Source: Nitrospirota bacterium
GTDB taxonomy: Bacteria; Nitrospirota; Thermodesulfovibrionia; Thermodesulfovibrionales; UBA6898
Reading direction: 5' to 3'
Length of the DNA: 64,000 nt
Assembly: GCA_004321925.1 (NCBI GenBank)
Contig: SCQH01000008.1
Coordinates: 1 to 64,000, forward strand
This document shows positions 1-9,101 of this stretch, piece after piece; the first letter of the stretch is position 1, and each line of letters begins with the position of its first letter. A program made the translations under genes and the position numbers. The notes under the pieces were generated by a model that made no database searches, was not told where the DNA came from, and worked only from the letters and a program-made list of their open reading frames with translations.

Positions 1-147
1 GCAAGAAAATTTGTGCTGCTTAGTGTAAAATCTCATATGAGGCCTCCTTTTGGTGAAGATTTTGGGTACCTGAATCATACCTGTTTCGGGTGTGATTCAG
101 GGGGGCCTTAATGAGTATCACGGAGTATTTCACGATCAATCAGTCAG
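1..147. other. Upstream region with no complete gene
   Basis: Frame 1 is open from the window edge to a TAA at 109-111, immediately followed by a TGA, and could be the tail of an upstream gene, but I do not recognise its product. A 13-bp inverted repeat lies at 69-101. Downstream of the two stops, codons from about 127 already read like the start of a HAMP domain in frame with the GGDEF gene at 148. No convincing promoter is visible. Confidence 0.4.
69..101. repeat. 13-bp inverted repeat (hairpin)
   Basis: Positions 69-81 pair with 89-101 (12 Watson-Crick pairs and one G:T), leaving a 7-base loop at 82-88. No T-run follows on either strand, so it is not a standard intrinsic terminator. It sits just before the point where the HAMP-GGDEF gene appears truncated. 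It could be an RNA hairpin, a protein site, or a repeat element. Confidence 0.6.
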
Positions 148-882
148 TTGAAATACGCGACGCAGGAGATATCGGAAGGGCGTTTTGAGTATACGCCTGA
201 AATCAGCAATGATGAACTCGGAGCGCTTTCTTATTCCTTCAGAGAAATGGCAGAGAGGCTCAAGCGGCTGGAGAGTCTGCATCTTGATGCCAATCCGCTA
301 ACGCGTCTCCCGGGCGGAAGGGCGATCGAGGATGTCCTGCAGAACAGGCTCGACGCGAAAGGGCCGCTTGCCTTCTGCCTGCTGGACATGGACAATTTCA
401 AGGCCTTTAACGATCATTATGGATATGCCAGCGGGAGTGAACTTATAAAGGAGACCGCCAGGGTGATAGAGAAGTCTGTCAGAAGTTACGGTGCACCGGA
501 TGACTTCATCGGTCATATCGGCGGCGATGATTTTGTTCTCATAACATCGCCTGAGAGGTCGTTGGTCATCTGCAATGAGGTTATCCAGGGCTTCGACAGC
601 ATGGCGCCACTGCATTACACCGAAGAGGACCGGGGTCGCGGATACATTATTTCCAAAAATCGTCAGGGGGATGAGGTGCAATTTCCGCTCATGACATTAT
701 CAATAGCCGTGGTGACCAATCTTCACCGGAGGCTTACCAACACGGTTGAGGTCGGTGAGATCGCCGCGGAGCTGAAGGAATACGCAAAGTTGATTCCCGG
801 AAGCGTGTATGTCGTCGACAAGAGAAGGAAGGATGAGGCTCCCGCAGTCTCTGTGGCGCTGGACCTTATGACACGAGGGTGA
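148..882 (+). CDS. HAMP-GGDEF protein, apparently N-terminally truncated
   Basis: Residues 1-45 look like a HAMP linker (pattern EISEGRF...NDELGALS) and residues 50-240 like a GGDEF domain, starting at NPLTRLPGG. The signature is GGDDF (usual GGDEF), with LLDMDNFKAFND supplying the expected metal-binding Asp. Such proteins normally have a sensor and membrane segments before HAMP, making or sensing c-di-GMP at the inner membrane. Here there are none: HAMP-like codons continue upstream to about 127, but stops occur at 109-114. The TTG at 148 is the first listed start and has no clear Shine-Dalgarno site. The gene may be a broken remnant or a short cytoplasmic form. Its stop overlaps the GTG of the next gene. 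Activity is uncertain. Confidence 0.65.
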   Translation: MKYATQEISEGRFEYTPEISNDELGALSYSFREMAERLKRLESLHLDANPLTRLPGGRAIEDVLQNRLDAKGPLAFCLLDMDNFKAFNDHYGYASGSELIKETARVIEKSVRSYGAPDDFIGHIGGDDFVLITSPERSLVICNEVIQGFDSMAPLHYTEEDRGRGYIISKNRQGDEVQFPLMTLSIAVVTNLHRRLTNTVEVGEIAAELKEYAKLIPGSVYVVDKRRKDEAPAVSVALDLMTRG

Positions 883-1406
883 CCGGAGGGCTCTCGGCAT
901 ACGGATTGTTACTCGCCGGTGTGCTGGTGCTGGCTCAGTGCTCCCCTCAGCATGTCCGGCAGGAGGAACGTTCTCCCCGCGAACTGATGAGCCAGATTGC
1001 GGACATAGAGACAGCAAGGATCCAGCCCGAGATAGAAAAAGCGGCAGGGGACATTAAGGCAGGACCTGAACCGAAGGCCATCATTATGGAGCATCTGCGC
1101 CTTGCACTGCTGTACTCGCATTACAGGAACCCTTCACCTGATTACCCCCGGGCGCTGAAGGAGCTGGACCAGTACCTCCTGCTTGTTCCGGATGGAGCCG
1201 GCACAAGCGAGGTCAGGGACAGACATGCCCTACTGAAAGAGATAAATCGTCTTGGTGGGGAAAGTGAGACGCTGAACGACACCATAAAGCAGCTGAAGAA
1301 GGAAGCGGCAAGGTTGGGCAAGGAAAACAAGTCGATCAGGGAAAAACTCTCCCAGCTTGAAGCCCTTGATATAGAGTTCGAAAAAAAGCGGAAACAGGTC
1401 CGGTAA
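879..1406 (+). CDS. Lipoprotein with TPR-like core and coiled coil
   Basis: This 175-residue protein starts at a GTG overlapping the upstream stop by 4 bases (GTGA). It has a lipoprotein signal with lipobox LAQC (Cys21), so it should be lipidated in the envelope. Residues 60-110 are helical and TPR-like (LRLALLYSHYR, YPRALKELDQYLLLVP), and residues 130-170 form a Lys/Glu-rich coiled coil. This resembles small lipoproteins encoded beside two-component or diguanylate-cyclase genes in related bacteria (general knowledge, not a named family). Coupling to the GGDEF gene suggests a shared origin or role. I cannot assign a specific function. Confidence 0.7.
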   Translation: MTGGLSAYGLLLAGVLVLAQCSPQHVRQEERSPRELMSQIADIETARIQPEIEKAAGDIKAGPEPKAIIMEHLRLALLYSHYRNPSPDYPRALKELDQYLLLVPDGAGTSEVRDRHALLKEINRLGGESETLNDTIKQLKKEAARLGKENKSIREKLSQLEALDIEFEKKRKQVR

Positions 1407-1510
1407 TCCGGGCGCAGTAAACCCTCCGGCCAGTGTTTCGGAAATAGAGTCCTTTATTAACGTCAGAGACCCGGGAAGGTCTTCAAATAGAAAAAAACGA
1501 ATGATTCCAT

Positions 1511-1516
1511 TATAAT
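1511..1516 (+). promoter_or_regulatory. Possible -10 box for ilvC operon
   Basis: A perfect TATAAT lies 35 bases before the ilvC ATG, in an AT-rich stretch. No good -35 box is found at 16-18 bp; the best match upstream is poor. A strong AAGGAGG Shine-Dalgarno follows at about 1539-1545. Placement fits a promoter for ilvC-psd-pssA-leuA. Confidence 0.4.
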
Positions 1517-1533
1517 AGAGCACTGTTCAATAA

Positions 1534-2568
<1,035 letters not shown>

Positions 2569-2658
2569 TGAGGAATCAGGCAGGGACTGAGATACGGTGG
2601 CGGCTGAAGATACATTTTATTTCGCCAGCCTCAGTCCTTGTCTGATCCATAGAAAGCC

Positions 2659-3300
2659 ATGATCCGGTTCGCCCCTGAAGGGTACCCCTTCATAATCATC
2701 TCAGGGCTCATTTCTGTCACCGTCGCTGTGTGGCCCGGCCCGTTGTATGCTGTCGTCCCGATCATCACAACCGCCTTCATGCTCTACTTTTTCAGAGACC
2801 CTGAAAGGGTCGTGCCGGACGGGAAGGATATATTTGTGTCGCCCGCTGACGGTAAGATCATTGTCATCAGGGACGTTCAGGAGGACAGGCACCTCCACGT
2901 TGCAGCGAAGCAGATCAGTATCTTTATGTCCCCCCTTAATGTACACGTGAACCGTGCTCCCTGTGACGGTAAGGTCAAAAGCGTCAGGCATAACGCAGGA
3001 CGCTTTCTTGCCGCATACAAGGACGAGGCCTCGATCAGGAACGAAAATATCGAAATGGTCCTTGAATCGGTCTATGGGGACATTCTGGTAAGACAGGTGG
3101 CCGGTTTTGTCGCCAGAAGGGCGGTTTGCCGTGTGAAGGAAGGCTATCAGCTAATGCAGGGGGAGCGGTACGGCATCATTAAATTCAGTTCCCGTCTCGA
3201 TGTTTATCTTCCAAAAGATGCTATGATTAAAGTGAAGCTGGGTGACTCGGTGAGGGCTGGCGAGACACTGCTGGCACAGGCTCATTCAGAACCAAAATAG
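2659..3300 (+). CDS. psd: Phosphatidylserine decarboxylase, short form
   Basis: This enzyme converts phosphatidylserine to phosphatidylethanolamine at the inner membrane. The 213-residue length fits the short (archaeal-type) Psd. Membrane segments occupy residues 10-45, followed by the conserved core (SPADGKI, FMSPLNVHVNRAP, GRFLAA, QVAGFVARR). The self-cleavage region, usually with Gly-Ser where Ser becomes the pyruvoyl cofactor, reads F-S-S-R at residues 176-179, so Gly is replaced by Ser. The following LDVYLP matches the family. pssA starts directly after its stop, so the pathway's two steps are co-encoded. Identity is strong; the altered cleavage site is the oddity. Confidence 0.93.
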   Translation: MIRFAPEGYPFIIISGLISVTVAVWPGPLYAVVPIITTAFMLYFFRDPERVVPDGKDIFVSPADGKIIVIRDVQEDRHLHVAAKQISIFMSPLNVHVNRAPCDGKVKSVRHNAGRFLAAYKDEASIRNENIEMVLESVYGDILVRQVAGFVARRAVCRVKEGYQLMQGERYGIIKFSSRLDVYLPKDAMIKVKLGDSVRAGETLLAQAHSEPK

Positions 3301-4092
3301 ATGGAACATAGGGACGGATCAGAGAAAAAGCCAAAAAAAGGGGTATACCTTCTTCCGAATACCCTCACGCTTTGCGGCATGTTCTGCGGCTATTTTGCGA
3401 TCATGTCAGCCATAAACGGCAACTATGTCTATGCAGCCTGGTCCATTGTCCTCGCCACGATCTTTGATGGTCTTGATGGCTGGATCGCCCGCTTGACGAA
3501 CACCTCAACACGGTTTGGCGTCGAGCTTGATTCACTGTCTGACCTTGTTGCCTTTGGCGTTGCTCCGGCAGTCATGATGTACAAATGGACCCTCATGCCC
3601 TTTGGCAGACTGGGATGGGCAGCGTCCTTTCTCTTTGTTGCCTGCGGTGCACTCAGGCTTGCCCGTTTTAATGTACAGACAGGCTCTACCAGTTCCAAGG
3701 CCTTTAAGGGCATCCCGATACCTGCGGCAGCGGTGATCCTGTCTTCAGTTATTATCTTCTATTATGGATACGATTTTCATGTCGGCCCTCCGAGCAAAAA
3801 TGTCTTTTATCCTGTCTTTACGATCATCCTGTCACTCCTTATGGTCAGTACGCTGAGATTCCACGGGATCAAAGAGATCGATTTCCGGGAGAAGAAACCG
3901 TTCTGGGTCCTGATCGTTTTTGTGCTGGTCCTTTTTGTTTTTCTCATTCATGCCTCCAGCGCCATATTTATTTTTGCAATGGCATATCTCGTTTGGGGTA
4001 TAATTGAGAATATCATTTTGTTCATAAAGAAGGTCAGAATGAAACAGTCTGACCAGCACCTGACAGGAGTCCAGAACGATGAGAACCGTTAA
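3301..4092 (+). CDS. pssA: CDP-diacylglycerol-serine O-phosphatidyltransferase
   Basis: PssA makes phosphatidylserine from CDP-diacylglycerol and serine, the substrate for the adjacent Psd. The CDP-alcohol phosphatidyltransferase motif DGxxAR-x8-GxxxDxxxD is complete near residues 58-80 (DGWIAR...GVELDSLSD). At 263 residues with about seven or eight hydrophobic segments, it fits the Bacillus-type integral membrane enzyme. The ATG directly abuts the psd stop, and the 3' end overlaps leuA by 14 bases, indicating translational coupling. Confidence 0.95.
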   Translation: MEHRDGSEKKPKKGVYLLPNTLTLCGMFCGYFAIMSAINGNYVYAAWSIVLATIFDGLDGWIARLTNTSTRFGVELDSLSDLVAFGVAPAVMMYKWTLMPFGRLGWAASFLFVACGALRLARFNVQTGSTSSKAFKGIPIPAAAVILSSVIIFYYGYDFHVGPPSKNVFYPVFTIILSLLMVSTLRFHGIKEIDFREKKPFWVLIVFVLVLFVFLIHASSAIFIFAMAYLVWGIIENIILFIKKVRMKQSDQHLTGVQNDENR

Positions 4093-5581
4093 GATTTTCG
4101 ATACAACGCTCAGGGACGGAGAGCAGTCCCCCGGCGCTTCGATGAATGTCGAGGAGAAGATCCAGATCGCCAAGCAGCTCGTGAAAATGGGCGTGGACAT
4201 TATCGAGGCAGGGTTCCCAATAGCCTCCCCCGGCGATTTTGAGGCGGTCAAAAGGATCGCCGGAGAGGTCCGCGGGGCAACGATAGCAGGACTTGCTCGG
4301 GCAAAGGAAGAGGACATCAAAAGGGCCTGGGAGGCAGTCAGGGATGCATCAAGAAAAAGGATACATACCTTCCATTCAACATCTGACATCCACCTCAAGT
4401 ATCAGTTCAGGGTTAGCCGCGCAGAGGCGCTCAAGAGATCTGTTGAGATGGTCAGATATGCAAGGAGCCTGGTGGATGACGTTGAGTTCTCGCCCATGGA
4501 CGCGACAAGGACCGATATCCCCTACCTTATTGAAGTGGTCGAGGCCGTCATTGCGGCGGGCGCTTCGACCGTCAATATACCGGATACGGTCGGTTATACA
4601 ACACCGCTGGAGTTTGGCTCCCTGATCAAAGCGATCAAGGAAAAGATCGGCGACCGGGCAGTCATTTCAGTCCATTGCCATAACGACCTTGGCCTGGCCG
4701 TTGCGAACGCCCTTGCGGCCATCTACCACGGAGCGGGTCAGGTGGAATGCACCATTAACGGGATAGGCGAAAGGGCGGGGAACTGCTCTATGGAAGAAGT
4801 CGTCATGAACCTGGCCACCAGGAAGGATTTTTATAAGGCCAAGACCAACATCAGGACGAAAGAGATCATCCGGGCCAGCAGGCTGCTGACGCGGATCACC
4901 GGCATACCGGTACAGCCGAACAAGGCTATCGTGGGCGCAAATGCCTTTGCCCATGAGTCGGGCATTCATCAGGACGGACTTCTGAAGGAGAAGCTCACCT
5001 ACGAGATCATGAGACCTGAGGACATCGGGTTGAAACAGACAGAGCTTGTGCTGGGTAAGCACTCCGGCCGGCACGCCTTCAAAACACGCATCAAAGAGTT
5101 GGGGTATGAACTCACTCCTGATGAGGTCGAGACCGCCTTTGAGAAGTTCAAGCACCTGGCGGACCAGAAAAAGGATATCTTTGATGAGGACATAGAGGCC
5201 CTGGTCTCCGAGGGGGTTGCAAAGATCCCCGAACTGTATAGTCTTGTGGACCTTTCTGTTTCGAGCGGTATGGGCGTCAGACCGACCGCGGCCCTGAAAC
5301 TCAAGGTGAAGGGCAGGACCGTTGACAGCGTCGAACATGGAGACGGGCCCGTGGACGCCGTTTACAGGGCAATAGTGGCTGTGACAAAGACTAAAAGCAG
5401 GCTAATGAAATTTGAAGTTAAGAGCATCACCGGCGGCACTGACGCACTGGGTGAGGTGCTGGTATCGCTTGAGGAAGGCAGCAGGAAAGCGCGCGGGCAG
5501 GGGGCTGATACGGATATTCTTGTTGCCGCTGCCAAGGCCTATGTGAACGCTCTCAACAAGCTCGCTGCAAAGAAACGATAG
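4079..5581 (+). CDS. leuA: 2-Isopropylmalate synthase
   Basis: LeuA condenses acetyl-CoA with 2-oxoisovalerate, the first committed step of leucine synthesis. The 500-residue protein has the HMGL-like TIM barrel with TTLRDGEQSPGA near residues 8-19, metal ligands in HCHND near 199-203, and the GANAFAHESGIHQDG signature. The C-terminal third is the regulatory LeuA dimer domain that mediates leucine feedback. The start overlaps pssA by 14 bases. The pathway links it with ilvC upstream. Confidence 0.96.
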   Translation: MRTVKIFDTTLRDGEQSPGASMNVEEKIQIAKQLVKMGVDIIEAGFPIASPGDFEAVKRIAGEVRGATIAGLARAKEEDIKRAWEAVRDASRKRIHTFHSTSDIHLKYQFRVSRAEALKRSVEMVRYARSLVDDVEFSPMDATRTDIPYLIEVVEAVIAAGASTVNIPDTVGYTTPLEFGSLIKAIKEKIGDRAVISVHCHNDLGLAVANALAAIYHGAGQVECTINGIGERAGNCSMEEVVMNLATRKDFYKAKTNIRTKEIIRASRLLTRITGIPVQPNKAIVGANAFAHESGIHQDGLLKEKLTYEIMRPEDIGLKQTELVLGKHSGRHAFKTRIKELGYELTPDEVETAFEKFKHLADQKKDIFDEDIEALVSEGVAKIPELYSLVDLSVSSGMGVRPTAALKLKVKGRTVDSVEHGDGPVDAVYRAIVAVTKTKSRLMKFEVKSITGGTDALGEVLVSLEEGSRKARGQGADTDILVAAAKAYVNALNKLAAKKR

Positions 5582-5594
5582 GGAAGGCGGATAT

Positions 5595-6059
5595 ATGCTG
5601 CTGGCAAGGGACATAATGAACACAAATATCGTTACCGTTACTCCTGAGACAACGGTCGGGGAGCTGGGAAGGCTTTTCCTTGATAAAGGGATCAGCGGCG
5701 CCCCGGTCATCGATAGCGAGAACCGTTTGCAGGGCATTGTAACAGAAAATGATCTTATCAGGCAGAACCGGCGGTTCCATATCCCTACCATTGTCCGGCT
5801 TTTCGATGCCTTTATTCCTCTGGAAGGCTCCTCATCGATAGAAAAGGAGATCAGACGCATGTCAGCGGCTACCGTAGCGGATATCTGCACACGCGATGTG
5901 ATAACCACCGGGCCTGACGCCACCCTTCAGGATATTGCATCTACCATGTCTGACAAGAATGTACATCTGATCCCTGTCCTCGATGACGGAAGGCTCGTCG
6001 GTATCATCGGCAAGATAGATCTCATAAAAGGTACTCTTGGTGAGGGTCACCAGCAGTAG
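5595..6059 (+). CDS. Tandem CBS-domain protein
   Basis: The 154-residue protein consists almost entirely of two CBS motifs (about residues 5-60 and 93-150), each with the D/R-I-M...TVxP and GIVTENDLI-type patterns. A CBS pair forms a Bateman module that usually binds adenine nucleotides. It has no attached effector domain, so its partner is unknown. It lies 13 bases after leuA and overlaps tsaE by 20 bases or more. The ATG follows GGAAGGCGG at suitable distance. Confidence 0.85.
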   Translation: MLLARDIMNTNIVTVTPETTVGELGRLFLDKGISGAPVIDSENRLQGIVTENDLIRQNRRFHIPTIVRLFDAFIPLEGSSSIEKEIRRMSAATVADICTRDVITTGPDATLQDIASTMSDKNVHLIPVLDDGRLVGIIGKIDLIKGTLGEGHQQ

Positions 6060-6495
6060 TCCTTTTGAAACAGAAGAGATCGGGCGGCGTCTCGGCAGGT
6101 TGTTGAAGGCCGGGGATATTGTATGTCTTTTCGGAGATCTTGGCGCGGGCAAGACGACCATGGTAAAAGGCATTGCCTCTTCTTTCGGGATCAGCAGCAG
6201 GGACGTGACAAGCGCGAGCTTTACGGTCATAGCCGGATACCCGGTTACTCCCCCTTTTTACCATATAGATCTTTACCGGATAGAAAGCCCTGACGACCTT
6301 GAGAGCACCGGGATATGGGACATAATCGGCGGGGAGTCAGTGTCGGTCATCGAGTGGGCCGAGAGGCTTGGGGATGAGAAGCTCGTACAGTCGGTCAGGG
6401 TTTATTTTGAAGAGCCGGCAGAAGATATAAGAGTGATAACCATAGAAGGGATCAATGAAGAAAATTGGAGTGATATGCAAGCCCGGCAGGCCTGA
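6040..6495 (+). CDS. tsaE: tRNA threonylcarbamoyladenosine biosynthesis ATPase TsaE
   Basis: TsaE is the ATPase that works with TsaB and TsaD in forming t6A37 on ANN-decoding tRNAs. Walker A GDLGAGKTT lies near residues 30-38, and the family motifs YHIDLYR and VIEWAER are present. The usual SPTF switch segment reads SASF. Length of about 151 residues is normal. The start is GTG at 6040 or TTG at 6037; both lie within range of an AAGG site, and both overlap the CBS gene. The 3' end overlaps nadK by 41 bases. Confidence 0.9.
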   Translation: MRVTSSSPFETEEIGRRLGRLLKAGDIVCLFGDLGAGKTTMVKGIASSFGISSRDVTSASFTVIAGYPVTPPFYHIDLYRIESPDDLESTGIWDIIGGESVSVIEWAERLGDEKLVQSVRVYFEEPAEDIRVITIEGINEENWSDMQARQA

Positions 6496-7306
6496 AACAC
6501 TGGATATCCTCGGCAGTCTTCTGCCCTGGCTCGACCGGAAGGGCTGTCAGGCGCTGGTCGACAAGGAGACTGCTGCACGGCTTGGCATCGGCGGGACTGA
6601 AAAGAGCGACATTGCCTCGTGGGCAGATGTTATCCTCGTCCTGGGGGGCGACGGCACCATGCTGAGTGTCAGCCGGCTTGTCGCCAGCAGGGGTGTTCCG
6701 ATACTGGGTATCAATCTTGGCAGCATGGGGTTCATCACCGAGATCAAGCGTGAAGAGATCTATGATGCCATCGAAAAGATGCTCTCGGGCGAGTGCAGTT
6801 TCGAGGACCGGCTGATGCTGACCGCACGTGTCTACCGGGACAGTGTCATGGAGGCCGAGTATACGGTCCTGAACGACGTTGTTGTCACAAAAAGCGCACT
6901 TGCACGGATCATCGACATGGATACCTTTGTCGATGGCACGTATGTCACGACCTTCAAGGCCGATGGTCTCATCATTTCAACACCGACCGGCTCGACGGCT
7001 TATTCTCTTTCGGCTGGCGGGCCAATTATCTATCCGACCCTCGACTCTATCGTCCTGACACCGATATGTCCGCATACCTTGACGAACAGGCCTATCGTGC
7101 TTCCGGGCGATTTCCAGGTCAGGATCATTCTCAAAACACAGAGCGAAGATGTCTACCTGACCCTTGACGGACAGGTCGGTCTGCCTCTTGAAGTGAATGA
7201 CATCATTGAGATCGAGAAGTCCGAGCATAGGACCAGGCTGGCCATGCCCTGCGGGCGTGATTACTTTAAAGTCCTCAGGACAAAGCTGAAGTGGGGCGAA
7301 CGGTAA
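6455..7306 (+). CDS. nadK: NAD kinase
   Basis: NadK phosphorylates NAD to NADP using ATP or polyphosphate. The catalytic GGDGT motif is at about residues 63-67, followed by NLGSMGFITE and the glycine-rich second motif TPTGSTAYSLSAGGP. The 283-residue length is typical. The gene overlaps tsaE by 41 bases with an ATG inside the tsaE reading frame, and ends 3 bases before the next gene, so it is probably in the same transcript. Confidence 0.95.
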   Translation: MKKIGVICKPGRPETLDILGSLLPWLDRKGCQALVDKETAARLGIGGTEKSDIASWADVILVLGGDGTMLSVSRLVASRGVPILGINLGSMGFITEIKREEIYDAIEKMLSGECSFEDRLMLTARVYRDSVMEAEYTVLNDVVVTKSALARIIDMDTFVDGTYVTTFKADGLIISTPTGSTAYSLSAGGPIIYPTLDSIVLTPICPHTLTNRPIVLPGDFQVRIILKTQSEDVYLTLDGQVGLPLEVNDIIEIEKSEHRTRLAMPCGRDYFKVLRTKLKWGER

Positions 7307-7309
7307 CCG

Positions 7310-8131
7310 GTGACAGAAATAGGCGAAACAGTGTCACCAGATGTTGTCGGTAGCGTGATAGAGGCCCTGGAGTTCTATCGTGCTTTGGGGGTAGACCGGG
7401 TCCCTGTCACCCTCGGGCCCGACTCTCTGCGCGGTATATCAATAGCCCCGGAGACCTCCGTGAATGCCGCAAGACAGACGGAGCCGGAAACGATGCCCTG
7501 CTGCTCAGTGACCGTGGAGGTCGACCCCATCGCAGAAGCCGGAACAATACGGCGCTCCCCTGAGGATAAGGCAAAGCTGCTGGCAGAGCTCAGAGATGAT
7601 ATCGGTGACTGCAGACGGTGCAAACTTTCCGAGCAGAGAACAAACATTGTCTTTGGGTATGGAAATCCTGATGCGGGGCTCATGTTCATCGGCGAAGCAC
7701 CCGGAGAGGACGAAGATATACAGGGGATCCCTTTTGTAGGCAAGGCAGGAATGCTTCTGACCAGGATGATCGAGAAAATGGAGCTCTCACGGGAATCAGT
7801 CTATATTGCGAATGTCATAAAATGCAGGCCTCCGGGCAACCGGGAGCCTGAGGAAGATGAGCTTGATACCTGCAGGAGGTTTATCGAGAGGCAGATAGAT
7901 ATCATCGGTCCGCAAGTTATCATGACGCTCGGCAGGATCGCCTTGCAGTCACTGATGCGTATCAGGGGCATTAAGATAACCCAGGCACGGGGAAAGTTCC
8001 TTGAGTACCGGGGGATCCCCGTCATGCCTACGTTTCACCCCGCATATCTTCTCAGGAACCCTGCCGATAAATGGAAGACCTGGTCCGATGCTCAAAAGGC
8101 CCTTGAAAAACTGAATGCCATCAAGACATGA
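7310..8131 (+). CDS. Family 4 uracil-DNA glycosylase (Fe-S type)
   Basis: The protein removes uracil from DNA in base-excision repair. The family-4 motif A is present as GEAPGEDED (near residues 127-135) and motif B as HPAYLLRNP near the end. Four cysteines in the C-x2-C ... C-x(~15)-C arrangement (CRRCKLS, KCRPPGN, DTCRR) fit the 4Fe-4S cluster ligands. The first 75 residues are an extra, weakly conserved extension also seen in longer family members. The start is GTG, 3 bases after nadK. The gene overlaps the next one by 17 bases, linking it to the envelope cluster only by position. Confidence 0.92.
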   Translation: MTEIGETVSPDVVGSVIEALEFYRALGVDRVPVTLGPDSLRGISIAPETSVNAARQTEPETMPCCSVTVEVDPIAEAGTIRRSPEDKAKLLAELRDDIGDCRRCKLSEQRTNIVFGYGNPDAGLMFIGEAPGEDEDIQGIPFVGKAGMLLTRMIEKMELSRESVYIANVIKCRPPGNREPEEDELDTCRRFIERQIDIIGPQVIMTLGRIALQSLMRIRGIKITQARGKFLEYRGIPVMPTFHPAYLLRNPADKWKTWSDAQKALEKLNAIKT

Positions 8132-9101
8132 CCAGTCCGAGCATCGCAGCTTGTCTTCCAGGCCGGGACTTCTCTTTTTTTCTCTTGTCGTTCTTTGTTG
8201 CTTTGCCTGCCTGAAAGGCGTGTCAAATGCTGCGGGGGAAGACCGGATCATTGCTGAGGTGAACGGTGAGGCGGTAACCGACGCGGAATACCGGCTTTTT
8301 TTGCTGAAAGATCCGACCCCCGATGTCAGGAATACGGTCGATGAGAAAATTCTGACCCGGCTCATCGAAGAGAGGCTGATACTGCACGAAGCTAAAAAAA
8401 GGCGGATGACGGTTTCTGATAATGACGTAGAGCAGAGCATCCGTGATTTTCAGCAGCGCAACTCCCTGTCTCCCCAGGCATTCGAGAAGACCATTAATGA
8501 TAAGGGGATGGACCTGTCTCAGTACAAAAAATGGCTCAAAGACAATATAATAGTTATAGCGAGGATTACCGATTCTGAGGTGGACAGCAAGGTAATGGTA
8601 ACAGAGAAGGATATTTCGGATTATTATAACCAGAACAGGCGCTTGTTTGTTAAGGACCCGGAAAAGATACTGACTGGTGCTATCATCATGATCATGAGTG
8701 AAAATCCCTCGCCCGATGAGATAACCATGATGAAACTGAAATCGCTCAGGATATATAATGAGTTAAAAAAGGGAACCTCTTTTGATGCCATGGTGGAGCT
8801 TTACTCCGAAGACCCCTCCAAGGGGAAGAATGGAATAATCGGAGAGTTCAGGAGGGGGGAGCTGGTCCCCGAACTGGATAAAAAGCTCTTTGGCCTCAGA
8901 GAGGGCGAGATCAGTGAGCCCATCTGGGTCAAAGAGGGCATTTTTATCCTGAAGCATGTCAGAAGCCTTAAGGAGACATATGTCCCGGTCAGGGACGCGC
9001 GGGAACATATAAAGGCCACACTTTTAAAGGAAAGACGGGAAACAAGATATCGTACCTGGATTAAATCACTATGGGAACGTTCAAAAATAATTATCTATTA
9101 G
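8115..9101 (+). CDS. SurA/PpiC-type periplasmic peptidyl-prolyl isomerase
   Basis: This 328-residue protein carries an N-terminal signal or anchor (hydrophobic residues 18-40, ending near SNAAG), a SurA-type N-terminal chaperone region (EVNGEAVTDAEYRLFLL, LIEERLILHEAKKRRMTVS), and a parvulin domain at about 175-290 (SFDAMVELYSEDPSKGKNGIIGEFRRGEL...LREGEISEPI). It should fold or escort outer-membrane proteins in the periplasm. The last residues form a helix as in SurA. The start overlaps the UDG gene by 17 bases and the end overlaps the next gene by 31. It begins a run of five envelope-protein genes. Confidence 0.88.
   Translation: MPSRHDQSEHRSLSSRPGLLFFSLVVLCCFACLKGVSNAAGEDRIIAEVNGEAVTDAEYRLFLLKDPTPDVRNTVDEKILTRLIEERLILHEAKKRRMTVSDNDVEQSIRDFQQRNSLSPQAFEKTINDKGMDLSQYKKWLKDNIIVIARITDSEVDSKVMVTEKDISDYYNQNRRLFVKDPEKILTGAIIMIMSENPSPDEITMMKLKSLRIYNELKKGTSFDAMVELYSEDPSKGKNGIIGEFRRGELVPELDKKLFGLREGEISEPIWVKEGIFILKHVRSLKETYVPVRDAREHIKATLLKERRETRYRTWIKSLWERSKIIIY

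Noticed and set aside
1466-1482. Short GGTCT/AGACC inverted repeat before ilvC as a terminator
   Set aside because: Five base pairs only, and no T-tract follows.
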